64,000 bases of DNA from Diatrype stigma (Eukaryota; Ascomycota; Sordariomycetes; Xylariales; Diatrypaceae), in the NCBI GenBank assembly GCA_022225965.2, contig JAKJXP020000159.1:1-64000 (forward strand). The letters run 5' to 3'. The first letter of the stretch is position 1. Every line of letters starts with the position of its first letter. The notes under the pieces are model-generated. The model was not told where the DNA came from, searched no databases, and saw nothing but the letters and a program-made list of their open reading frames with translations. The position numbers were made by a program, and so were the translations under genes. Positions 54,681-64,000 of this stretch are shown here, one piece after another.

Positions 54681-55023
54681 GTTTATGTATTTTTTTTATA
54701 CCCCGCGTTGCACCCATGTCTTACCATTTTACTCCTAATCCTATTGCTTGGTTAAATCGTATAATTGTATAACACAACTCAGGGTTCAGCTCGCGAATAG
54801 GGGTAAAAAAATAAGGCGACGCCTTATTTTTTTTTCGGGAACGAGGGGAACGGTTATTGTTTTTATTTATTCATTCATTCATTCCTCTAGAATTATTAGT
54901 AATGGTGCTGATGATGTTATGTGTGATGATAATATATGATTTTTTTTTTATATTAATAAGGTTGATTATTTAGTAAATAAATCATTAAAATATTATCTTG
55001 AGTTTAATCTAATCTATTATTTA
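54681..55023. other. Spacer with A-family hairpin
   Basis: A hairpin at about 54804-54835 (ggt, A run, TAAGG, cgac, CCTTA, T run); otherwise AT-rich. No gene. Confidence 0.6.
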
Positions 55024-55094
55024 TGCGGATTAGTGTAATAGTAACATATTTGACTCATGATCAAATGATAAGGGTGCAAGTCCTTTGTCCGCAT
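55024..55094 (+). tRNA. trnM: tRNA-Met (anticodon CAU), first
   Basis: Acceptor tgcggat/gtccgca, anticodon stem tttga/tcaaa around ctCATga. Confidence 0.92.
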
Positions 55095-55268
55095 ACAGGA
55101 AAGTTAGGGAAGCGATAGATTTTTTTCATGAAGAGATATCATCGTCTAAGTGTAATTCACTTTCTGGCTCTAATGACTATAAGTAAACTTGATATACTTA
55201 GTAATCCTACTGTCATATGCGCCTTGAAGTTCTTTAATGGATAATTTTAGATTAGGATCGCTTTTAAG

Positions 55269-55339
55269 AGGCTATAACTTAATTGGTAAAGTGAGCTGCT
55301 CATGACAGCTTTTATAAGTGTTCAAGTCACTTTAGCCTT
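55269..55339 (+). tRNA. trnM: tRNA-Met (anticodon CAU), second
   Basis: Acceptor aggctat/ttagcct (last pair mismatched), anticodon stem agctg/cagct around ctCATga, T loop ttcaagt. Confidence 0.9.
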
Positions 55340-55769
55340 AATCTTTCATTGTTAAAGAATAGAGTCTAAATTATTTAAAAATAAATGAAAATAAATAATT
55401 AGTTAAATAACTAGATAATTTTAAAAGCTATAGCCAAGTTAAATAATAAGAATCTAAGGTAATAATGATTGAAAATCTTAAACTCATATTGGACGTACGT
55501 TATAAGACTTAATTTTGTAATGACTCAAAGCAAGCAGCATGCTTCATTGAATTATGGAAGACTATTTGTTTAGAATATTCGTGATTACACATACAAGTTA
55601 AGCACGTAAGATAGGGGGGGGGGAGCTGGGGCTTAAAAAAATTAAGGTTTCACCTTATTTTTTTTTTACACCGCCCAGCTCCTTCGGTGTTTTCTTTCTT
55701 GACCCTCTAAAAAGATTACAGGGTCAAGAAAAGAAAACTAGTTTTATTAATTTATTAAAATCTTATATG
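55340..55769. repeat. Spacer with A- and D-family hairpins
   Basis: No gene. Hairpins: A at about 55633-55668 and D at about 55688-55740 (gttttctttcttgaccct ... agggtcaagaaaagaaaac). A G run precedes them. Confidence 0.65.
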
Positions 55770-55958
55770 CTTCGCCGGGTATATGATTCAAAGGATACTT
55801 CATTAGACACTAATGATCATGATGGTTAGGATAATTCTGACGATTCTAATGATTCTGATGAAACGGTTAGACCTGAACATTTTCGCAATACACCTGGACC
55901 TAACAATTCAGATAATAATGCCAATAATAAGATAGTAATAGTAATAATAATAAAATAA
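55770..55958 (+). pseudogene. Asp/Ser/Asn-rich ORF remnant
   Basis: One frame reads DSKDTSLDTNDHDG, a TAG, then DNSDDSNDSDETVRPEH and GPNNSDNNANNKIVIVII to TAA. Composition resembles the acidic ORF after cox3. No family known. Confidence 0.4.
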
Positions 55959-55973
55959 TAATGAAATATACAA

Positions 55974-56002
55974 ATCCGAGTGCTGGAATAGGTAGACAGT
56001 GC
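55974..56002 (+). pseudogene. 5' fragment of tRNA-Leu(UAA)
   Basis: gagtgctggaa-taggtagacagtgc matches positions 56165-56190 of the intact trnL with one gap, then diverges. Confidence 0.8.
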
Positions 56003-56160
56003 GCGTAACGAGGCAGGGGGTATGAGAACTTATAAAATATTGTATTAATTTTGTGGTTCTTCATAAGAAAAGTTTGATTGTTGTTTAAGGTGTTTGTTGT
56101 ACACATATACTTTAGATAGTGTAAAGATTATTTATTGTAAATTTATAATGCTATAATTTA

Positions 56161-56244
56161 ACCCAAGTGCTGGAATTAGGTAGACAGTGCAAGCTTAAGT
56201 TTTGTTGATGAGTAATCGTAGACGTTCAAGTCGTCTCTTGGGTA
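56161..56244 (+). tRNA. trnL: tRNA-Leu (anticodon UAA)
   Basis: Acceptor acccaag/cttgggt, anticodon loop ctTAAgt, long variable arm, T arm agacg-type with ttcaagt loop. Confidence 0.92.
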
Positions 56245-56318
56245 AGGATTCCAGGCGGAATCCTTAAACACAATCAAATTATAAATCCCCGTTTTCTCGC
56301 TCCTATCCGAAGGATAGT

Positions 56319-56376
56319 GTTTTCTCCTTTCTCTCCCGAGCTTGCGCCCCAAAGTGGGAGAGAAAGAGAGAAAACT
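56319..56376. repeat. C-family hairpin
   Basis: gttttctcctttctctccc, then gagcttgcgcccc, then gggagagaaagagagaaaac. Confidence 0.88.
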
Positions 56377-56491
56377 AGATATTAAATAAATATATCAGAC
56401 GATGGATTTTCAATATTATGCTTCGTTACTTAGTGTTGAACAAGTATTTATTTTTAGACGTAATTAAATATTTTGTATTTATAATATAGAG

Positions 56492-56591
56492 AAGTGGTGG
56501 GCGCTCCGCTCTAAAAATTACTCCCTACTAGTCTAATCATTACCTTTTTGTAATTAATAGGTTAAAGCTGTATGTTTTTAACTTTGAATAA
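56492..56591 (+). promoter_or_regulatory. Leader B-like sequence, copy 3
   Basis: gtggtgggcgctccgctct aligns with the tagtggcttcgcccg part of leader B, and aattaataggttaaagc with the spacer of copy 2; it precedes ATG and LIKSKNDST, like SLIESKST. Confidence 0.5.
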
Positions 56592-57150
56592 ATGTACAAA
56601 TTTATTTACTTAATTAAATCAAAAAATGATAGTACTATTGTTGTTCCTTACTCTTCAGAGCTTGCGCGATCCCCTCCGGGGATAAGAAAAATTTGGTCTT
56701 TACAGCTTTATTAAGGCTGAACCGTTCTCGTTCTTATTATTCTAATGTTACTAATAAAGACCATATACCCGTTGTTCCAGTTCGTTCCTATTTAAACGCA
56801 GGAGCTTGCGCGATCCCCTCCGGGGATAAGATAAATTAACTATTTTTAAAGATAATAAAGGCGAAGTTGGTATATATAGATGAGTTGATGTTCTCGTCCC
56901 CCTCCCACCGGTCCCCCTAGCTCGCGCACCTAGCCTGCTTAAAAAAAAAAAGAAAAAAAAAATAAAAACCAAATCTAAGTTTTAACGTATTTATTTATAC
57001 GTTACTTAATATTTTATTTTTTTTTAAGCCGGGGGCTGGCCCTCCCGTGAGGGGAACGGTGAGTCTTATATAGGTTCATCTAAAAATCTTTCGACTAGAT
57101 TTAGACAATATTTTATCTTTAGATTTGAGTTTTATTTATTTTTGTGCGCG
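56592..57150 (+). pseudogene. Free-standing GIY-YIG endonuclease remnant
   Basis: ATG (MYKFIYLIKSKNDST), then interruptions by 'gagcttgcgcgatccc' GC patches. The nuclease start KDNKGEVGIYRWVDV is at about 56850 and the YIG half GESYIGSSKNLSTRFRQY at about 57058. A B-family element (about 56938-57028) separates them. The frame is broken in several places. It lies between trnL and trnA, not in an intron. Confidence 0.78.
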
Positions 57151-57408
57151 AGCTAGGTAAGCTATGTTTATAGTAAATCATGGATAAAGGAATGTTATTA
57201 TAATTTAGGATTCGTCAAACCAATCCGCTAAAAATCTAAGGGGGCTAGTCTTAGATACTACTTAACTAAATCAATTCTAGGTGTAATAAAGTTAATGAAT
57301 AAAGATTGTTTAATTCTAATTCTTACATAACAAACCAAAGCTTGGTGGGTTAGGTTATAATTATAAATTAAATAATAGATTTAATATAATTTGTGATTAG
57401 GGTGGGGG

Positions 57409-57481
57409 GGGGTATAGTTTAGTATGGTAAAACTGCAACTTTGCAAGTTGTTGTCTCAGGTTCGAATCCTGATATCTCCAT
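57409..57481 (+). tRNA. trnA: tRNA-Ala (anticodon UGC)
   Basis: Acceptor gggggta/tatctcc, anticodon stem gcaac/gttgt around ttTGCaa, T arm tcagg/cctga. Confidence 0.93.
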
Positions 57482-57538
57482 AGAAATAGTATATTTTACT
57501 ATATCTTTAGTTCAAGTTAAAATCTCGGTTTTCTATAA

Positions 57539-57611
57539 GCTTAAGAAGCTCAATTGGTTGAGCAGAGGACTGAAGCTTCTTTGGTTGTAGGTTCGAGTCC
57601 TACCTTAAGCA
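57539..57611 (+). tRNA. trnF: tRNA-Phe (anticodon GAA)
   Basis: Acceptor gcttaag/cttaagc, D arm gctc/gagc, anticodon loop ctGAAgc, T arm gtagg/cctac. Confidence 0.93.
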
Positions 57612-57693
57612 ATAGGTATGTTGGAATTGGTAGACAAGTTCCACTTAGGATGGAAAGGATAAAACCGTACAAGTTCAAGTCTTGTTACCTATA
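57612..57693 (+). tRNA. trnL: tRNA-Leu (anticodon UAG)
   Basis: Acceptor ataggta/tacctat, anticodon stem ttcca/tggaa around ctTAGga, long variable arm. It starts one base after trnF. Confidence 0.93.
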
Positions 57694-57697
57694 GTAT

Positions 57698-57722
57698 ATA
57701 TCTCGTGGACTAATGGGTAAGA
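57698..57722 (+). pseudogene. 5' fragment of tRNA-Gln
   Basis: atatctcgtggactaat-gggtaag matches the start of the intact trnQ at 58901 and directly follows trnL, where trnQ would be expected. Confidence 0.83.
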
Positions 57723-58509
57723 ATGGGGTATATATTGTTATTATTCGAGAGAGGGGCCCACGCACTTAAGCCAAAGAATAGGCCAGCTAGGGGCGAAAAA
57801 AAAATAAGGCCTAGCCTTATTTTTTTTTACCCTTCGGACCCTGAGAGGGGAGCGGGGTAGCCGAAATATCCTTTATTATAAGTCTGGTCAGGAACTACAT
57901 CAGGCTTCTTGGAGTTCCTACCTGAACCAGGGGTGAGCACGTGTTTAAAGGAGGGGCGTGAAAAGTATCCCAAGCCTGGAGGTTGAAGGTCCTATTCTTA
58001 AGGTAAAAGAAAGCATAATGTGATAAAAAGAATAAAAAACGATTTAACCAAAACAATTTTTACGTAGCGTATTTTAATTTTTATGAAGCAGATTTTGGTC
58101 GAGGTAGTCGCAGACCTGTTGGCTTTTTGGCTTTTAACGTTCCAGCAATTAAGAGGTTTTATTTTACGAACGAAAGCTCGAAGGGGCGAAAAAAAAATAA
58201 GGTAAAGCCTTATTTTTTTTTACCCTTCTAGCCTGCGGTTCCTAGCCTGCGTACAAAAAAAGAAATAAAAATAAAATCTTAAATAATCTATAAATGATAA
58301 ATAAATTATATTTAGTAAAAAAAATAAAAAAAATGAAGAGCTTGCTTATCCGTAGGATTACTAAAGATGGAAAAGAAAACTATAGAAAATTTAAGATTTT
58401 ATTTTTTTTACCGGCTACAGTTTTTTTCGTCTGCTCCGGCTTCGCTGCCCAGTTCGCTCCGCGAACGAAGGATTGAATAAATACTATCATAAAATATACA
58501 AAAATAAAA
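57723..58509. repeat. Insert between trnQ fragment and intact trnQ: hairpins and unknown structured DNA
   Basis: A-family hairpins at about 57792-57832 and 58184-58226. A B-like element spans about 58255-58420. A GC-richer structured stretch at 57880-58010 is unassigned. Confidence 0.6.
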
Positions 58510-58743
58510 ATAAAGGGAGGTATTCATGAATTTACTAATCTAGTGCCTGGTTTGATCCTGGCTTCGCCAGGAACTAAGGGTTCCCATAGTACCTATAAAT
58601 TACATCATATCCTTAGTGAACAGGAGTCTATAGATACGTGTGGTGCTTATTTAGGTGTATCACATCATACTGTTAGAAGTATATCCCATGAGGGTAAATC
58701 TATCAAGTTTAACTCAAGATTAGTGTATGTTAAACCAAAGTAG
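58510..58743 (+). pseudogene. C-terminal NUMOD fragment of a homing endonuclease
   Basis: GGIHEFTNLVPG, then a GC patch (ctggcttcgccag), then STYKLHHILSEQES and ACGAYLGVSHHTVRS-type helix-turn-helix text (CGAYLGVSHHTVRSI) to TAG at 58741-58743. The nuclease domain is missing. Confidence 0.68.
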
Positions 58744-58901
58744 CTAACCTTGATTAATTATAAGTAGTTTGCGTTGCAACTAGCCTCTGATTTAACAGTC
58801 TAATTTTTTTCCTTTATAAATATGTATAATTTTTAACTCTAAATTTAACTACATAACAGGTTATATTCTTATCTCCTTCCTATATAAGAATATAACCAAC
58901 A

Positions 58902-58975
58902 TATCTCGTGGACTAATCGGGTAAGTCATAAATTTTTGGTATTTACTATTGGGTGTTCGAATCACCTCGAGATAA
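58902..58975 (+). tRNA. trnQ: tRNA-Gln (anticodon UUG)
   Basis: Acceptor tatctcg/cgagata, anticodon stem taaat/attta around ttTTGgt, T arm gggtg/cacct. Confidence 0.92.
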
Positions 58976-58982
58976 TTAGTAA

Positions 58983-59057
58983 GGTAAGTATAACTCAATA
59001 GGTAGAGTGGCTGTATGTGGCTCAGTATGTTCTTGGTTCAAGTCCAGGTATTTACCC
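58983..59057 (+). tRNA. trnH: tRNA-His (anticodon GUG)
   Basis: Acceptor ggtaagt/atttacc, anticodon loop atGTGgc, T arm cttgg/ccagg with ttcaagt loop. Confidence 0.88.
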
Positions 59058-59217
59058 ATATGATTATATATGATTTGCATTATATAATACATATCCTAGA
59101 TAAATTAAAAATTAATAAAGCTAGTTTCGCTCCGTTGCCCAGTTCGCTCTACGAACGAATCCTTCGACCCAGGTCCGGGACCGTGGGTCTGGACCCAGGG
59201 GGGGGGAAATAAGAAAC

Positions 59218-59293
59218 AAAATTTAAATATTAACTTCTTTGTGTTGTTTATATTATTTAATATTTTGGTTTTTATTTTTTTTCTTTTTTTTTA
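59218..59293. repeat. B-family element
   Basis: aataagaaacaaaattta ... taatattttggttttta with a T-rich 3' arm, after a G run and a 'gggtcgaagg'-type patch. Confidence 0.65.
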
Positions 59294-59327
59294 GATCTCC
59301 CTTATTCCTTTTTTTTCATCAGGGTAG

Positions 59328-59390
59328 TTTAATAGGTTAAAACCTTAATTTCATACATTAAAGATGAGAATTCGAGTTTCTCCCCTGGTT
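59328..59390 (+). tRNA. trnM: tRNA-Met (anticodon CAU), third
   Basis: Acceptor atcaggg/ccctggt, anticodon stem ttaat/attaa around ttCATac, T arm gagaa/ttctc. Short but complete. Confidence 0.88.
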
Positions 59391-59426
59391 AGCCTTAAAG
59401 TGTTTAAGGCCAAGTTTTTTTTTATT

Positions 59427-62400
59427 ATGATAAATTTATCTATATTATGTTTATTAATTTCGAATGCCGTTACTTTGAGACGAGATATGTCAATACTTTT
59501 TAATAGAATAGCCATTATTGCTTTGGTTTATTGTTTTTTACATGATGTTGTAAGTTTATCTCTTATAAACAAAGGGATAGGTTTACATGGAGGTTTACTA
59601 CACGTAACAAATATAACTCAAATATTTCATATATTTGTTTTTATAGTTAGTATGTTTATATTACAATTAACAAGCTTTTTTCCTAGAAAAGTTTGAGTTA
59701 AAGAACATTCATCTTTAAAAGATCTATTGTTTAATAATTTTGTATATTATAGAACTAGAATTATTAATAAAATGGGAGAACATTTAAAGATTATAGAATA
59801 CCCTAGCGGACAACCTGGGAAATTGTTAAAATTATGGGGCAAACTACCAAACTCCGGGGACCTCCTAAAGCTTTTGATACCAAATCTGGAAAAAATTTTC
59901 CGTGGTGGATGAACTAATTATTCATGTATGGTAAGAAGTCAAAAGATGGCTCTTCACTACGTGTGGTACTCGCTGAAGTGCGGTAATTATGAGTTGTATA
60001 ACTCAAGGGCTGTCGAGGTACGATCTCGAAAAATGGACAATCGCGGATCTAAGTCAAATAAAGGTAGCGCTTTATTTGTAAAAGAGCAACGAGTAGATGG
60101 TAGTTACTTATTAAATATACAGAGATTTAATAATTTAAGGTATACTCTAAGAGGGTTCGAAAGAATTACCTGATCTGGAATCCCTTCTAATCAAATTCTA
60201 AATAAACAATTATATTCAACAACTAATGAATCCAAAAATCTTAAACCAAAATTATATAAGGATAAAGATAGTTTGAGTTTAAACCCTTGATTCATAACAG
60301 GTTTCACAGACGGGGATGGTTCATTTGCTGTTTCTATTACTAAGAAAAAATCCGGTACAGGCTGAAAAATAGTACCTATGTTTACTATAGGGTTAGATCA
60401 AAAAGATTTAGATCTTTTAGTACAAATTAAAGCTTTTTTTAAAATAGGTAATATCTATACTAGTAAAAGAGGGATAGTTTACTATACTGTGGGTTCTGTA
60501 AAAGATTTAAAAAAGTATATTCTACCTCATTTCGATAAATATCCTTTAGCTACACTTAAAATAAAAGATTATTTATTATTTAAGGAAATAGTTATTCTTA
60601 TGGAAAAAGGGGAACATAATTCCTTACCTGGTTTATTAAAAATCTTTTCACTAAAAGCTATTTTAAATAAAGGGTTACCTAGTGTAGTAAAAACGGAATT
60701 TCCTGAAATTATCCCTGCTATTGCACCAGAATTTAAGATACCTTTTGACTTTAATCCTCATTGATTATCAGGATTTATAACTGCAGAAGGATCTTTCTTT
60801 ATTTCTCTCTATGAAAATGATAAAAGAAAAGCAGGGTATGCAGTAAGTTTAGTTTTTTCTTTAAGTCAACACATTAAAGATTTAGAGTTACTAGAAAGGC
60901 TCGCTAAATATTTGGGATGCGGTATAATCAGGAAAGCCAATAATCGTGAAACAGCTGAATGAATTATCACTAAGTCTGATGATATTAACTTAAATTTAAT
61001 TCCATTCTTAACAAAATATACACTTTCAGGGGTAAAAGTTTTAGATTTCGAGAGATTTAAAAAAGTGTCTTTTTTAATAGGTAGTAAAATGCACTTAACT
61101 TCAGAGGGGGTTACATTAATAAAAGCTATTAAAGATGCGATGTATAATAGGTAATTGTGTTGATAGATAGGTTAATTTAGAATTAGTAAAGATAAATCCA
61201 GTTTGCCTCGTTAATTTTATTATTTGTAGTTAGCGGTGCAATTTTTTTAATGTCTACTAATGATTTGGTTTCTATTTTTCTATCAATAGAATTACAAAGT
61301 TACGGTTTATACTTATTAAGTACAATATATAGGAATTCAGAATTGGCTACTACTGGTGGTTTAATTTATTTCCTATTAGGTGGTTTGAGTTCATGTTTTA
61401 TTTTATTAGGTTGCAGTTTGTTATACGCTAATTCAGGTACTACTAATATGGATGGTTTATATATAATTACTAGTATAAGTGATAATATAGATTCTTGATA
61501 TAAACCATATTACATCAACTTTGCTTTATTAATCTTTAGTATAGGATTTTTATTTAAAGTTTCAGCTGCACCTGAGGGGCAACAAGGGGAGTTGCTATTA
61601 ATTAGGGTTAAATTACTAAATTCCAGGGACACCCTTAAGATTCTGGTACCAAGCATCAGTCGAAAGATTGATAGTGGATGTTTTAATCAAACATGTAAGG
61701 TCACAATTCAGAATATAATCGAAAGATTGATGGGCAATCGTGGATCTAAGTCAGTAGAGATGATCTTGCACTTCTTTATGCGGGGGAGATCTACTGTAAA
61801 AGAGCAACGAGTAAACAGTAATTATAAGAAAATTGAGCTTTTCTTATTAAGACGTACTCTAATGGGTTTCGGAAGAAACTATCCGATAAATACCCATTCT
61901 AAATTTATAAATAAATCAATTAAATCATATTCTACATCTGTTAGATTCACTGAAGATACTTTACATAATAAAGTAGAGGGAGCAGTAAAAAAAAAAAAAA
62001 GAAGGGGCTATCTTTTTTTTTTTTTTCGGCATGGCATGGTTTTTATGTGGACTTGTAGACGGTGAAGGTTGTTTTATGATTAGTATTACTAAAAGCGCTA
62101 AGAATAAATTAGGTTGATCTGTGAAATTAATATTTAAAATAGGTTTACATAAAAAAGAGCAAGCTTTATTAGAAAAGCTTGCGGAATTCCTGGGTGTAGG
62201 TAACATGGCTCCAAGTAGAGATTGTTTACACTACCGTGTAGAATCTATAAAGGAGATACCCACAGTAATAGAGTTTCTTGATAAATACACACTTATTACA
62301 AAAAAACATGCAGATTATCTTTTATTTAAGCAAGCAGTAAACTTAGTCCTAAATAAAGAGCATTTAACTAAGGAAGGACTTTTAAAAATTGATGCTATTA

Positions 62401-64000
62401 GAGGATTAATGAACAGAGGTCTACCTTCAAAATTAGTAGAAAGTGTTGACACTAAATTAGAAGTTACAACTGCTTCAGAGGGATTCTCTACAGTAGAGGC
62501 AACTAATCTGCCGGCAAGTATTACTAGACCTTTAGTTCCTAATTTACCTATCCCAGTCCCACAGTGGTTGGCAGGATTTGCTACGGCTGAAGGTTGTTTT
62601 TTCGTAGTTATTTCTAAGTCCAAATCAACTAAACTGGGTGAAGCTATTCAACTTAAATTTATACTCGTTCAACATATACGAGATGAACAGTTGATGTTAA
62701 ATATTAAAGAGTATTTTGGATGTGGTAATCTTCTGATAAAAAGAGAGACAGTACATTGAACCGTTTCAAATTTTAGGGATTTAACTGAAAAGATTATTCC
62801 CTTCTTTAAAAAATACCCTATTTTAGGTAATAAAGCCCAGGACTTTTCTGATTGATGTAAAGTAGCTATTTTGATGCAAAACCAAATTCATCTAACTAAG
62901 GAGGGATTGGAACAGATTCGTAAAATAAAATCCGGAATGAATACTGGAAGAGACTAATCGTGACTTTGCTATTCATTTTTGGTGCACCAAAAAACCCTCG
63001 CTTGCGCTTTAAAAAAAAATCTAAATATAATTTATTAATCTTTTTAATATTATTGAAGATTTTAGTTTTTATTTTTTTTTTAGTCCATATATCCTTGAGA
63101 TCAGGAGCGGTAGTAGTGTTGTAGCATCCTACCTTTATTTCTAAAAGATTAGAGGGAGATAAAATCATACCCTTCTTACTACCTTCTAATGTAATGTACT
63201 TCTGAATTGAGGGCTGGTAGGGTCAGGGGATGTAGTTATGTAATTTAATTGATTTATTTATAGATATGATAAAATTTATTTTCCGTGTTTCATTTTTGAT
63301 CTCCTGACGTTTATGACGCTGTACCTACAATTGTCACTACGTTTGTAGCTATTGTAGCCAAAATATCAATATTTATATTGTTATTAGAAATAGTATACTT
63401 TACAAGTAATTATTTTTCTGATTTTAATTGAACATTTGGTTTGTTGATGAGTTCTTTATTATCATTAATAATAGGTACAGTAGTAGGTTTAACACAGTTC
63501 AGAATAAAAAGATTATTGGCCTATAGTACTATAAGTCATGTAGGTTTTATATTATTAGCATTAAGTATTACTAGTATAGAGTCTATTCAGGCTTTTGTGT
63601 TCTATTTAATGCAATATTCAATAAGTAATTTAAATGCATTTATTATATTAGTTACAGTAGGATTTTCTTTCGTGCGCCGTTTCGCTTTTGTCGTGCTCGC
63701 CTGTAGTAAGGTCGAAGTCGTAGACAAACTTCGTAAATCAACTAGCTTACCGAAAACCGAAATGGTGGAGGGACTGAAGCATGCTAGTAAAGTGGACATC
63801 GGGATTGGGTCATTGAAATCCTATGATTGTCTGCGAGATACCGTTTCTCATGATGACGTTTGTTGTTCTGGTCGAGCTTGAATCCACTCCAATAGTGACC
63901 CTGATACTATTGCATTCGAATTTAAGGAGCCAGGAAAGATCTCCTTAAAGTCTACATCGGATGGACAATTCCAAACATTGGTAACAGAATGAGCATCTAA
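59427..64000 (+). CDS. nad2: NADH dehydrogenase subunit 2 (partial, runs off the window)
   Basis: Membrane subunit of complex I. Exons: 59427-59804 ([10 protein letters not shown] ... [11 protein letters not shown]), about 61208-61573 ([21 protein letters not shown] ... FKVSAAP) and 63288-63671 ([19 protein letters not shown] ... [12 protein letters not shown]). An intron starting GTGCG at 63672 follows and the rest lies outside. TGA codes Trp in FHFW. The first junction is ambiguous by two bases (both give EYPSLILL). Confidence 0.96.
59805..61154 (+). CDS. LAGLIDADG homing endonuclease overlapping the ribozyme core (nad2-i1)
   Basis: In frame from exon 1 to TAA at 61152-61154. The first about 120 residues are encoded by the group I core itself (for example MDNRGSKS and VKEQRVDG). 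Then come the nuclease domains [13 protein letters not shown] (about 60291) and [12 protein letters not shown] (about 60765). Three TGA codons are needed as Trp. Intact. Confidence 0.9.
59805..61207 (+). mobile_element. Group I intron nad2-i1
   Basis: Core at about 59845-60150: ccaaactccggggacctcc, ggacaatcgcggatctaagt and gtaaaagagcaacgagtaga. The exon frame stays open through the whole core. Confidence 0.87.
61574..62957 (+). pseudogene. LAGLIDADG endonuclease disrupted by a hairpin (nad2-i2)
   Basis: The exon frame runs through the core ([16 protein letters not shown]) to about 61980, where an A-like hairpin (61982-62027) changes frame. The nuclease resumes as [12 protein letters not shown] (about 62040) and [12 protein letters not shown] (about 62566) to TAA at 62955-62957. 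Without a frameshift or internal start it cannot be made from exon 2. Confidence 0.85.
61982..62027. repeat. A-like hairpin interrupting the nad2-i2 HEG
   Basis: gcagt, a run of 14 A, gaaggggctatc, a run of about 15 T, cggc. The stem centre differs from the usual TAAGG/CCTTA. Confidence 0.75.
63672..64000 (+). mobile_element. Group II intron nad2-i3, 5' part
   Basis: Starts GTGCGCCGTTTCGC. The exon frame continues ([20 protein letters not shown] ...) to the window edge, as in cox3-i3, so an RT ORF is expected beyond. The core is outside the window. Confidence 0.82.

Larger units (their letters stand above)
61574..63287 (+). mobile_element. Group I intron nad2-i2
   Basis: Follows exon 2 ending GCACCT and ends G before TTTCATTTT. 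Core at about 61610-61870: attccagggacaccc, gggcaatcgtggatctaagt and gtaaaagagcaacgagtaa. A B-family element is at about 63011-63083. Confidence 0.87.

Overview
The window is part of a mitochondrial genome of a filamentous ascomycete (Pezizomycotina). Evidence: TGA must be read as Trp throughout (code 4). The large-subunit rRNA gene (rnl) carries a group I intron that encodes ribosomal protein S3. After rnl comes the tRNA run Thr-Glu-Met-Met-Leu-Ala-Phe-Leu-Gln-His-Met followed by nad2, an order I recall as usual in that group. All recognised genes are on the + strand. I cannot name the species.

Layout. 1-1860: AT-rich DNA with a long T/G homopolymer, a small Ser/Asn-rich ORF remnant, trnR and trnV. 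1861-22342: cox3, cut into 11 exons (810 nt, 269 codons plus stop) by 10 introns: two group II introns with reverse transcriptase/HNH ORFs and eight others of group I type carrying LAGLIDADG or GIY-YIG homing endonuclease genes (HEGs), nearly all read in frame from the exon upstream. 22300-23673: an acidic, Ser-rich ORF that overlaps the cox3 3' end in another frame and contains a second, degenerate copy of that 3' end. 23757-24291: trnI, trnS, trnP. About 24310-53135: rnl, about 14 exons and 13 introns, four of them group II. One of those has an RT, two carry LAGLIDADG genes, one is empty. The rest are group I with LAGLIDADG, GIY-YIG or rps3 ORFs. 53832-59390: tRNA cluster with tRNA fragments, dead HEGs and many hairpin insertions. 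59427 to the end: nad2, with two group I introns and the start of a group II intron that runs off the window.

How it works together. cox3, nad2, rnl, rps3 and the tRNAs are ordinary host functions; most of the sequence is selfish intron and HEG DNA. In cox3 and nad2 the intron ORFs can be translated as extensions of the exon. In rnl no coding exon exists, and six HEGs there share one of two 5' leader modules (A: four copies, B: two), with a third B-like copy before a free-standing HEG remnant. These leaders occur across ribozyme classes and across nuclease families, so they look like portable expression cassettes; this is my best candidate for an undescribed system. A second layer is a set of palindromic hairpin families inserted throughout, sometimes in frame in the HNH domains of RTs and sometimes killing a HEG. 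A third is duplication of host gene ends (cox3 3' end, 5' parts of trnL and trnQ) next to HEG or acidic ORFs. Exon-intron borders were placed by reading frame and conserved splice bases; rnl borders are approximate.
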